Made by a program: the position numbers and the translations under genes
DNA from: Rugamonas apoptosis
GTDB taxonomy: Bacteria; Pseudomonadota; Gammaproteobacteria; Burkholderiales; Burkholderiaceae_D
Reading direction: 5' to 3'
Assembly (NCBI RefSeq): GCF_014042355.1
Contig: NZ_JACEZU010000013.1
Span: forward strand, 124,001 to 188,000
DNA: 64,000 bases
Shown: positions 15,337-22,927 of the stretch, one piece after another
How the letters are laid out: each line of letters opens with the position of its first letter
Position numbering within the stretch: position 1 is the stretch's first letter
The notes under the pieces: model-generated
What the model saw: the letters and a program-made list of their open reading frames with translations, nothing else
The model's database searches: none
Told to the model about the DNA's origin: nothing

Positions 15337-16995
15337 TCAAACATTACCGCGCGGCGCTGCGATCGCCTCGCGGCTGCCAGCCTGCTCACGCAACAGGAAC
15401 TTCTGTATCTTGCCGGTGGCTGTCTTCGGCAATTCACCAAACACCACGCGGCGCGGGCTCTTGAAGTGTGCCAGGCGTTCGCGACAGAACGCGATCACCT
15501 CGGCTTCGCTGACCGGCGCCACATCCTGTTTCAGTTCGACAAAGGCGCAGGGCACCTCGCCCCATTTCTGATCCGGCTGCGCCACCACGGCGGCACTCAG
15601 TACGCCGGGGAACCGGTACAGCACTTCCTCCACTTCGACCGACGATATGTTTTCCCCGCCCGAGATGATGATGTCCTTGGAGCGGTCGGTGATCTGCAGA
15701 TAGCCGTCCGGATGCACCACCGCGATATCGCCGGTGTGGAACCAGCCGCCCGCGAAGGCCGCGGCGGTCGCGCCCGGATTCTTCAGGTAGCCCATCATCA
15801 CGGTGTTACCACGGAACAAAATCTCACCCGACGCCGCGCCGTTCGCCGGCACCGCTTCCAGCGTGTCGGCGTTCGCGACGCGAAGTTGTTCCAGTCCGGC
15901 GGCGCGCACGCCTTGACGGGCTTTCACACGGGCCTGCTCGTCCGGCGGCAGGGCCGTCCAGTCTTCCTGCCAGGCGCAACTCACCGGGGTGCCGGAAACC
16001 TCGGTGATGCCAAAGACGTGGTCGACATCGAAGCCCATGGCGTCTACCGCCTCCAGCACGGTGGCGGGCGGTGGCGAGCCGGCCGTCAACACGCGCACCC
16101 GGCGCGCCAGTTGAGGACGCTCGGTCTGAGGTGTGCTGGCGATGCCCGCCAACACGATGGGTGCGGCGCAAAAGTGATCGACATCATGTTCAGCGATCGC
16201 GGCGAACACATTGGCCGCCGTGACCTTGCGCAGGCAGACGTGCGTGCCGGCAGCCGCCGTGATCGCCCAGGTGAAACACCAACCGTTCGCATGGAACATC
16301 GGCAGCGTCCACAGATAAACAGGCGCGCGCGGGAGCGGCCAGTTGGTCATCTGCAGCAGGCTCATGAGATAAGTGCCCCGATGGCTCGGCACCACTCCCT
16401 TTGGGTCCCCTGTGGTGCCCGAGGTGTAGTTCAGCGCGATCGGCGACCACTCGTCCGTTGGCCAACGCCCCGCGAAGGCTGGATCGCCGGTGGCCAACAA
16501 GGATTCGTAGTCGGTCTCGCCGATGGTCGGGCCTTCGGGCGCCAGGTGGTCGTTGATGTCGATCACGCGCGGCGGGCTGGCCATCCCCTGGAGCGCCGCC
16601 GTGACCAGCGGCGCGAACTCGCGGTCCACCAGCAGCAACTTGCATTCGCCGTGCCGCAGGATGAAGGCCACGCCTTCCGCGTCGAGGCGGCAGTTGATGG
16701 CATTGAGCACCGCGCCGGACAAGGGCACGCCGAAGTGGGCCTCCAACATGGCGGGCGTGTTGGGCGCGATGATGGACACCGTGTCGCCGGCCTGGATCCC
16801 CAGTCCCACCAGCGCGGAGGCAAGACGGTAACAGCGCTCGCGCGTCTCCGCCCAAGTCTGACGGAAGGCGCCATGCACAATAGCGGCGCGCTGCGGATAG
16901 ATATCGGCCGTGCGATCGAGGAACGCGAGCGGCGTCAAGGGAACATGGTTGGCCGGATTCTTGTCGAGGCCGTGTGCGTAAGCGGATGCGCTCAT
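15337..16995 (-). CDS. Acyl/aryl-CoA synthetase (AMP-forming)
   Basis: The 552-residue ANL-superfamily ligase carries the P-loop motif YTSGTTGDPKGVVPSHRG, the A5-type motif FGITEVSG, the GWFHTGD motif, the hinge region DRSKDIIISGGENISSVEVE and the C-terminal PKTATGKIQK with its catalytic Lys. It activates a carboxylic acid to its CoA thioester via an acyl-adenylate. The start at 16995 is favoured because the ATG at 17007 contains the GGAG ribosome-binding sequence. The closest recognisable relatives are medium-chain or aryl acid ligases; next to an AAHS transporter an aromatic acid is plausible. Confidence 0.88.
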   Translation of the reverse strand: MSASAYAHGLDKNPANHVPLTPLAFLDRTADIYPQRAAIVHGAFRQTWAETRERCYRLASALVGLGIQAGDTVSIIAPNTPAMLEAHFGVPLSGAVLNAINCRLDAEGVAFILRHGECKLLLVDREFAPLVTAALQGMASPPRVIDINDHLAPEGPTIGETDYESLLATGDPAFAGRWPTDEWSPIALNYTSGTTGDPKGVVPSHRGTYLMSLLQMTNWPLPRAPVYLWTLPMFHANGWCFTWAITAAAGTHVCLRKVTAANVFAAIAEHDVDHFCAAPIVLAGIASTPQTERPQLARRVRVLTAGSPPPATVLEAVDAMGFDVDHVFGITEVSGTPVSCAWQEDWTALPPDEQARVKARQGVRAAGLEQLRVANADTLEAVPANGAASGEILFRGNTVMMGYLKNPGATAAAFAGGWFHTGDIAVVHPDGYLQITDRSKDIIISGGENISSVEVEEVLYRFPGVLSAAVVAQPDQKWGEVPCAFVELKQDVAPVSEAEVIAFCRERLAHFKSPRRVVFGELPKTATGKIQKFLLREQAGSREAIAAPRGNV

Positions 16996-17009
16996 TTCTG
17001 TCTCCATTA

Positions 17010-17741
17010 TTATCGTTGATGAAAAGTCGTGAATTCCTCCACCGCCACACGGTTGGTAACGAGTGAATTCTCAACGCGGCTCGTATCGGCGTAACCGAGG
17101 CTCATACCGCAGACAAACATTTGCTGGTCCGGAATGTCCAGTTGCTCGGCAATGACTTGGTGAAACGCGTTAAAAGCCGCTTGAGGGCAGGTGTCCAGCC
17201 CCCGCCCCCGTGCCGCGATCATGATGTTCTGCAAAAACATGCCATAGTCGATCAGGCTGCCCCGCCCCATATGACGGTCTATTGTGAACATCAACCCGAC
17301 CGGCGCCCCAAAGAAGCGGTAGTTGCGACCGTGCTGGGCATGCATGCGGGCCTTGTCGCCTTTTTCGATGCCAAGCAAGCTGTAAAGATCCCAGCCGACC
17401 TTGCGTCGCCGGTCGATATAGGGTGAAATCCATTCCTGCGGATAGTAGTCATATGGTTCATCAAGCGCGGCCATCCGGGAAGGGTCCTCATAAACCCTCA
17501 GAATTGCCTCGCTTAAGCGTTCCTTCGCCGCCCCTACGACAACGTGGACATGCCAAGGCTGAGTATTCACCCCGGATGCGCAATACCGCGCCACGTCCAG
17601 AATCGCCGTTACATCATGGCTGGAAACCGGCGTGGGCAGGAAGGCACGAATCGAGCGGCGGGTGCCGAGCGCCCAATCGACCGTCCTTCGCAGTTCGCCG
17701 GCCGCCACCTCCGGCGGCGTCGCTAATCGTATATTCATCAT
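17010..17741 (-). CDS. Nitroreductase-family flavoprotein
   Basis: The 243-residue protein shows the family's FMN-binding N-terminus (RRSIRAFLPTPVSSHDVTAILDVARYCASGVNTQPWHVHVV) and a C-terminal FVCGMSLGYAD. These FMN enzymes reduce nitro groups, quinones or enoates using NAD(P)H. It is located between the transporter and the CoA ligase, transcribed with both, three bases ahead of the ligase's first in-frame ATG. Its role in the pathway is not obvious; reduction of an aromatic or unsaturated substrate is one option. An ATG one codon later (17738) is equally possible. Confidence 0.87.
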   Translation of the reverse strand: MMNIRLATPPEVAAGELRRTVDWALGTRRSIRAFLPTPVSSHDVTAILDVARYCASGVNTQPWHVHVVVGAAKERLSEAILRVYEDPSRMAALDEPYDYYPQEWISPYIDRRRKVGWDLYSLLGIEKGDKARMHAQHGRNYRFFGAPVGLMFTIDRHMGRGSLIDYGMFLQNIMIAARGRGLDTCPQAAFNAFHQVIAEQLDIPDQQMFVCGMSLGYADTSRVENSLVTNRVAVEEFTTFHQR

Positions 17742-17822
17742 TCATCGTCCAAGCAAAAAAATCTTCGTTCGGCGCCGCCGAGTTTTCGTCATCGGGCGGC
17801 CCGAGCATCGCCTCCCCACCCG

Positions 17823-19151
17823 CTACGCGGCGGCGGCATTGTTCACCGAATCGCATAAGCGGTGATTGATCAACACCACCGAAATCATTCCCAGCAGTCC
17901 GGCCAATCCGATCGCCATGAAATTTTGCTCCAGGGGTAAATTCAAGGCGACCAATGCGCCGATCATGATGGGCGCCAGTATCCCGCCGGCCCGTCCGATT
18001 CCCGAAGCAAAACCCACGCCGGTGGAACGGATGGCCGCCGGATAGAAGGCGGCCGCATAGGCATAAGCGACCAGCTGCGTACCGAGGGTGGTCGCGCCAA
18101 CGATGAAAACCATCACGAACAGCAGTTCGGAGGACTTGACGAAACCCATGAGTGTCAGGGAAACCGCGCCAACCGCGTAGAGGCTCACCAATACATACTT
18201 GATGTTGAAACGATCACCTAGCCAGGCGCCGCCGAGCGCGCCAACGATGGCGCCGATGTTGAACACCAGTATGAAATTCAGTGCCGAGCCCAGGCTGTAG
18301 CCGGACAAGGCCAGCAGCTTGGTCAACCATGAGCTGAGCGCGTACACCATGAACAACCCAAAGAAAAAGGCGATCCAGATCATGACGGTGCTGAAGCCAC
18401 GCCGATCGTGAAAGAGTTCGAGGACCGGCGCGCGATTGGCGCCGAGATTGGCCGATGCAACAAATTGCGCGCCGGACGGCAAGGTGTAACCGGGGACGAT
18501 CTTGCCAACCAGCTTGCGCAGGTCCGCGCCGCGATCACGCCTGATCAGGTAGGGAACCGATTCCGGCATCGTCTTCAGGATCAAGGGAATCAGCAAGACC
18601 GGAAGACCGGCGACATAAAACACGGACTGCCAGCCGAAGTCCTGGATCAGTTGTTTCCCCGTCAAGGCGACCAGGATGCCACCCACCGCGTATCCCGCAA
18701 ATACAATCGCCACCAGGCGCGTTCGGATCGACACCGGCGCGTATTCGCCCATCTGCGCCGCCGCGATGGGCAACACGCCGCCGATACCCAAGCCGGCGAC
18801 AAACCGCGTCAAGCTGAACGTCAGCGGATCGTGCGTCAGGCCGGCGGCGGCGGTGAACACGCTGAACAGGCCGATGCAAAACACCAGCATGCGCGGTCGC
18901 CCCAGCCTGTCGGCGAGTGTCCCGAAGAACATCGCCCCGAGCATCATCCCAAACAGCGCCGAACTCGCCATAAAGCCGGCCGTGGTGGCGGTCACGCCCA
19001 TTTCCTTCATGATCAGGGGCAGCGCCGCCCCGACCACCGCGAGATCGTAGCCATCCAGCACCAGGATCAGAAAGCACCAGAACAAGATCAAGCCGTGATA
19101 ACCGTTGAATTTGGACTCATCAATGATTTTTTGGATATTTATGGTAGACAT
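17823..19151 (-). CDS. MFS transporter, aromatic acid:H+ symporter (AAHS) family
   Basis: The 442-residue, 12-helix protein bears the AAHS signature DGYDLAVVGAALP in helix 1, the MFS loop motif GTLADRLGRPRMLV between helices 2 and 3, and the second-half counterpart LGDRFNIKYVLV. Members (PcaK, BenK, MhpT types) import aromatic acids with protons across the inner membrane. GGAGGT eight bases before the ATG is a strong ribosome-binding site. A strong promoter lies about 250 bases upstream. A close paralogue is encoded at 46269-47639. The actual substrate is inferred to be an aromatic acid handled by the downstream CoA ligase. Confidence 0.92.
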   Translation of the reverse strand: MSTINIQKIIDESKFNGYHGLILFWCFLILVLDGYDLAVVGAALPLIMKEMGVTATTAGFMASSALFGMMLGAMFFGTLADRLGRPRMLVFCIGLFSVFTAAAGLTHDPLTFSLTRFVAGLGIGGVLPIAAAQMGEYAPVSIRTRLVAIVFAGYAVGGILVALTGKQLIQDFGWQSVFYVAGLPVLLIPLILKTMPESVPYLIRRDRGADLRKLVGKIVPGYTLPSGAQFVASANLGANRAPVLELFHDRRGFSTVMIWIAFFFGLFMVYALSSWLTKLLALSGYSLGSALNFILVFNIGAIVGALGGAWLGDRFNIKYVLVSLYAVGAVSLTLMGFVKSSELLFVMVFIVGATTLGTQLVAYAYAAAFYPAAIRSTGVGFASGIGRAGGILAPIMIGALVALNLPLEQNFMAIGLAGLLGMISVVLINHRLCDSVNNAAAA

Positions 19152-19155
19152 CTCA

Positions 19156-19275
19156 TTACCTCCGGCAGGTGCGTGCGGCGGGTTCAGCCCAGGCCAGGGC
19201 CATCACCCCAGCTGACACACCAAAGGGCAGTGATTCCGAAGGGAACCGTATTTGTCTCGCACAGTAAAACGACAT
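19156..19275 (-). CDS. Short leader ORF coupled to the AAHS transporter
   Basis: A 39-codon frame (MSFYCARQIRFPSE...) has a good ribosome-binding site (AGGAG) and lies in the long transporter leader. Its last codons form the transporter's own GGAGGT signal, and it stops four bases before the transporter ATG, so it could be translationally coupled. No homology is recognised; it may be a scar of a deleted gene. Confidence 0.35.
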   Translation of the reverse strand: MSFYCARQIRFPSESLPFGVSAGVMALAWAEPAARTCRR

Positions 19276-19387
19276 AACTCATCTCCTGGGTTTAGTAAGA
19301 AAGAGAAGATTCCTTCTCCTTGAGTGCTCTTTAGGCATCTTTTTAGAAAAACGGACGACCATCGATAATGGCGCCAGATCCTTAAGT

Positions 19388-19437
19388 GAATTCAAATTCC
19401 ACTTACAAATATTAGAACCATAATTCACTTAAGTCAA
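19388..19437 (-). promoter_or_regulatory. Promoter and operator of the AAHS transporter cluster
   Basis: On the minus strand TTGACT (19432-19437) and TAATAT (19409-19414) are 17 bp apart, a near-consensus sigma-70 promoter. The composite GAATTCAAATTCCACTTA (19388-19405, plus strand) covers the predicted start point, a repressor position. The TTGACTTAAGTGAA segment around the -35 is repeated exactly before the tannase gene at 22099-22112. Confidence 0.7.
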
Positions 19438-19752
19438 GGGTAAGTTTGGCGTGTCGCCACATGCGCTTGGACTCCTAGAGTCCATGCGGTGGGCATGCTC
19501 ACCGGAGCCTCCTCCCCTCTGCAACTGGGCGTATGGATAGGTTGAAGAATGAAAACGGTACCGGACACATACTGGCGGCTAGCTTATCGTTGCGCCAATG
19601 CAACAATGCTGTGAAGTGGCAGACCTTGACTTCTTGATGGAAGGAATCTACTGTTAAGGAAATTACGGTTCACTTAGAAGCCAGGGCACGCCCCACGTCG
19701 GTCTTCTCATGATCCCGAAATTACTCCGTTCTATAACCTCAATAGGTCAATC
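19438..19752. other. Gap before the cache-domain gene
   Basis: No gene is visible. A further TTCACTTA element (19669-19676) lies about 80 bases before the cache gene, matching the half-site seen in the neighbouring operators. Confidence 0.4.
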
Positions 19753-20208
19753 ATGAAAACTCTTCTCAAGTTCCTGGTAGTGCTGTTCCTTGGCCAGATT
19801 CTCACCTCGCAAGCGTCTGATATAGGGACTGCCGATGAGGCGCTTTCCATGGTGAAAAGGGCCATCGCCCTGCTCGACAAAAAAGGAAAGGATGAAGCTT
19901 TCAAGCAGTTCAACGACACATCTGGCCCCTTCGTCGATCGGGATCTGTATATCGCGGTGCTCGATGCGAAAGGAACCATGGTGGCCCATGGGGCGAACCC
20001 TAGAATTATTGGCAAGTCGTTGATTGAAATGAAAGACGCCGATGGAAAGCAATTCATCAAAACATTGATCGACATGGCCCAAAAGAACCGGAGTGGCTGG
20101 GTGGAGTACAAATGGCCAAACCCTGTGACGAAGGTGATCGAGCCCAAGTCGACCTATGTCGAGAAATTCGGCGATCTGACTGTCGCCTGCGGTATCTATA
20201 AGAAATAA
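19753..20208 (+). CDS. Periplasmic single-cache-domain protein
   Basis: The 151-residue protein has a signal peptide (KTLLKFLVVLFLGQILTSQAS) and one sCache_2-like domain: a helix (EALSMVKRAIALLDKKG), then DRDLYIAVLDAKGTMVAHG and GKSLIEMKDADGK, GWVEYKWPNP, and VACGIYKK at the end. Cache domains bind small carboxylates or aromatics; here no kinase, chemotaxis or cyclase module follows, so it is a stand-alone periplasmic binder. A paralogue lies at 44040-44522 beside the second AAHS transporter, suggesting a repeated link with aromatic-acid uptake. Function is inferred. Confidence 0.8.
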   Translation: MKTLLKFLVVLFLGQILTSQASDIGTADEALSMVKRAIALLDKKGKDEAFKQFNDTSGPFVDRDLYIAVLDAKGTMVAHGANPRIIGKSLIEMKDADGKQFIKTLIDMAQKNRSGWVEYKWPNPVTKVIEPKSTYVEKFGDLTVACGIYKK

Positions 20209-20385
20209 CGCCCCCAAGCAGACGTAGCTGACGAATTGCAAATCTGCAGCATCACTGACTCGGCTATTGGCTACCGAAGAAAGCGGCCGTGCTTGAGCCG
20301 CTTCGTCAGCGGGAATAATCCATCGCGCCGTCCAACGTGGAAATGTTAGAGCCGGAGAGCATTTCCTCTCCGGCCTCAAACCCTG

Positions 20386-21987
20386 TCACGAAGGTGTGGT
20401 GCAAGTGTAATTAGCTGCCAGCTTCGCTGCGTTTACGTCGTTTGCCGGTCCCGTATAGCGTGGGTATTGCGGGTACTGGCACAATGGCCGCGTAAAGGCG
20501 ACGCTGCCGTCGGCCTTGATTTTGGAGGCCGTGAGTTGGCCAGGGTCGATTCCTTGCGTAACCCACTTGTCTAACGCGGTCACCAGGTTCACCGAGTCGG
20601 CACCTGGGCCGCCAGCGCAATGATTGACACCGGGCGCCTGGTAGTAGCGTACAAATTTATCGAGCGCCGACTGCCCACCCACTGCCGTCTTCACGCTTTC
20701 ATAATACGCAGTGGTTGCCCGGTGACTCAGCGCCATGTCGTTGGTCCCATGCCAGAGCATCAACTTCCCACCGTTGCTCATGAAAGGACGAAGGTCGGCA
20801 TTCGTGGCACTATTAAGCGCCGCCAGCGTGAATAATCCTTGCTGGTTCGAGTCCCAATTGTAGACGAGGGAGTTTGCCTTGGAATCCCTCGCCAGATAGT
20901 ACTTGACGGTGGCGTCCTGGAGCAGGAACTGAAGCGAATCGCTACCATTCCCAGTACTGCCCGTGAGCCAACTGTTCCAGCCTCCACCGAACCCCACTCC
21001 CAGGTCATCCTCATTGCCGCTCAGCGCCCATCCTTGGTACTTGTACGCGCCGTTACCGAAACTCACGGGAGTGGTCCAGGTATTCACGACCGCCAGTTGT
21101 GCGTCCGACAGGCAGGTGTCGCCAGTATCTGCTCCGGCAGGGCAGCGCAGCACACTCGGGTCGACAACGCAGGCGGACTGATTCGACACGAGCCCATCGA
21201 CTATGCCATCCTTCGCGTCGCACGCGTCGCGCACCGCCTTCGCGAGCAGCGCGACTTTCGCACTCGTGAACGCGGCGCCTGGGGCGGCGATGGCCTTGGC
21301 GTTGCGGTTGAATGCCCCCGTGAATCCCGGCCAGTCGTACGCCGGCGCCCGTGCGATGATCCCGTCGAAAAGGTATGGTTCCCGTTGCGCGGCCATCAAT
21401 GCTTCCCGGCCACCGTTCGAACAGCCTTCGAAATAGGCGCGTTCTGGGCCCTTGCCAAACGCAGCCTGCAACATTTGCTTCGCTACGGCAGTCACAGTCG
21501 GCACCGAACCCGGCCCGAACAAATAGGCGAGGTTCGTATCCAATGCGAACGATGCATCGACGGGAGAGCCGGCGTGACCTCCGTTGCTTTGCACGACAGC
21601 GTACCCTTCTGCAAGACCACCAGGGCCGCTAAACAAGAAGCCCTGGATCGACCCGTCATACCCACCTCCTCCGGCATACAAGAGTTTCCCGTTCCAGTTA
21701 TTGGGAAGGTCCAGTTCAAGAATAAGAGAAGGCGCAATGGTAGCGCTTACCTTGCAGTAAGCCGGACTGGCTGCGACGGCATCGACCATTGTCGCCGCAT
21801 CGATCGCTGCCCCGCCTATCATTTTCCCTTTGAGCGTCTCGCAGGCTTTCTGGGCTGTCACGGAGGACGTCTGCGAAGCAGACAACTGGTTCCCCGGACT
21901 GTCGCTACCGCCGCAGGCTGCAAGCCCGAGGGCGGCGAACACGGCGAGCGTAGCGGCCGCGTGAGGATGTGTAGAGCGATGGTGCAC
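20386..21987 (-). CDS. Tannase/feruloyl-esterase family lipoprotein
   Basis: The 533-residue protein begins with a lipoprotein signal (lipobox LAAC, Cys25). The alpha/beta-hydrolase of the tannase family keeps its catalytic triad: Ser190 in EGCSNGG, Asp417 in LWHGTNDMALSH, His456 in PGVNHCAGG. Cys189 and Cys457 flank Ser and His as in the family's CS-D-HC disulfide motif. An Asp-rich DAKDGIVDG loop matches the calcium site of these enzymes. It should hydrolyse ester-linked aromatic acids (gallate, ferulate or similar) outside the inner membrane, supplying the aromatic-acid importer. A paralogue of identical length is at 51087-52688. Confidence 0.9.
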   Translation of the reverse strand: MHHRSTHPHAAATLAVFAALGLAACGGSDSPGNQLSASQTSSVTAQKACETLKGKMIGGAAIDAATMVDAVAASPAYCKVSATIAPSLILELDLPNNWNGKLLYAGGGGYDGSIQGFLFSGPGGLAEGYAVVQSNGGHAGSPVDASFALDTNLAYLFGPGSVPTVTAVAKQMLQAAFGKGPERAYFEGCSNGGREALMAAQREPYLFDGIIARAPAYDWPGFTGAFNRNAKAIAAPGAAFTSAKVALLAKAVRDACDAKDGIVDGLVSNQSACVVDPSVLRCPAGADTGDTCLSDAQLAVVNTWTTPVSFGNGAYKYQGWALSGNEDDLGVGFGGGWNSWLTGSTGNGSDSLQFLLQDATVKYYLARDSKANSLVYNWDSNQQGLFTLAALNSATNADLRPFMSNGGKLMLWHGTNDMALSHRATTAYYESVKTAVGGQSALDKFVRYYQAPGVNHCAGGPGADSVNLVTALDKWVTQGIDPGQLTASKIKADGSVAFTRPLCQYPQYPRYTGPANDVNAAKLAANYTCTTPS

Positions 21988-22065
21988 TATTGTCTCCTTA
22001 TATCATTAATAGAATGTAATTTTTATAAAAATGCAGCAATCAAGCAGAATCCGACAGCACTAACT

Positions 22066-22112
22066 GAATTCGAATTCTACTTTATACTAGAATTATGTTT
22101 CACTTAAGTCAA
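22066..22112 (-). promoter_or_regulatory. Promoter and operator of the tannase gene
   Basis: On the minus strand TTGACT (22107-22112) and TAGTAT (22084-22089) have a 17-bp spacer. GAATTCGAATTC (22066-22077) followed by TACTTTA sits at the transcription start. The arrangement copies that before the AAHS transporter, so both are probably controlled by the same regulator. Confidence 0.7.
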
Positions 22113-22640
22113 GGGCAAATTTCCTCGGGTATTCCGCATACAAACGTCGGTTGGGCAGTCCGCCTTCCTTGAGCGGCCCAATCCATCCTGCATTGGCTGT
22201 CAAAGGATGGAGTGGCCGAAGTACGGGACACCGATGGGGGCGCTGTGGGATGTTGAGGTAAGTCGTCATCAGTGCGCGGCGGCCCCAATGCGGCCGAAGA
22301 AAAATCGCCACTAGAGAATTCAGAATTCACTTACAACGCCCCGCTGCGCGGCAGAGACGCGGCATTCTTCCGTAGTCGGCAGGCCCGGGTTTGATTTTTA
22401 TATTGAGCTCTGTCCAATGCTCCGAATGCCACGTCTTCTAAGGGATATGCAATGAATCTGAACGTAGCGCGATTACGGCGAGGTGAATTCGTGCTCAAGC
22501 CGATGTCGGTGGCGTCCAATTTGCACCAGGCAGTCCCCCTTGGTTGGGCCGCCCTCGACGACAGTGGTTTTGAGCGTTCCCAATCTGATCCGTCCACCTT
22601 GTCGGGCCGCCAGGTCGCCACAACTCAGATGTGGATATAC
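22113..22640. other. Gene-poor region with an orphan operator-like site
   Basis: No frame here has a recognisable domain. The site at 22316-22333 is annotated separately. The stretch joins the tannase promoter to a dehydrogenase fragment and looks like a deletion or rearrangement zone. Confidence 0.4.
22316..22333. promoter_or_regulatory. Orphan copy of the GAATTC-type operator
   Basis: GAATTC-A-GAATTC-ACTTA is the most regular example of the composite seen at 12683, 19388 and 22066. No intact gene starts nearby, so it may have served a gene now lost. Confidence 0.5.
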
Positions 22641-22736
22641 ATACATCTTGCCGAAGCGTCTTCCTGTCGCAAGATAATCGAGTGCGGGACGCAATTCGTC
22701 AAAATCGAATACCCGATCAACGACCGGAATAAAAAA
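22641..22736 (-). pseudogene. C-terminal fragment of a zinc-type (MDR) alcohol dehydrogenase/quinone reductase
   Basis: The translated piece IPVVDRVFDFDELRPALDYL followed by ATGRRFGKM is the conserved end of MDR-superfamily enzymes (x-P-V-x-D-R-x-F, then ALxYLxxGxxFGK). Nothing upstream encodes the catalytic or NAD-binding domains, and the similarity starts at the T-run of the neighbouring terminator. It is an isolated relic. Confidence 0.7.
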
Positions 22737-22758
22737 AGGCGCGCTGTAAAGCGCGCCA
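22732..22758 (-). terminator. Rho-independent terminator of the TonB-receptor gene
   Basis: On the minus strand GGCGCGCT-TTAC-AGCGCGCC forms an 8-bp GC-rich stem with a 4-base loop followed by seven Ts. It is about 170 bases past the receptor stop codon. Confidence 0.85.
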
Positions 22759-22927
22759 AGGCCTGCGGAGGCTCCGGACAACGATCGGATAGAGGCGCCC
22801 GTTTCCGCGAACGGACTCTGCCCATGCAACTTGCCGGACCAGCCCTCCAATGCTGAAGGTCATATTGACGATCTGTCGGCGACAGGCCATGCCGGCAGAT
22901 CGTCAACCATTGCCCCAATGCCTAGCG

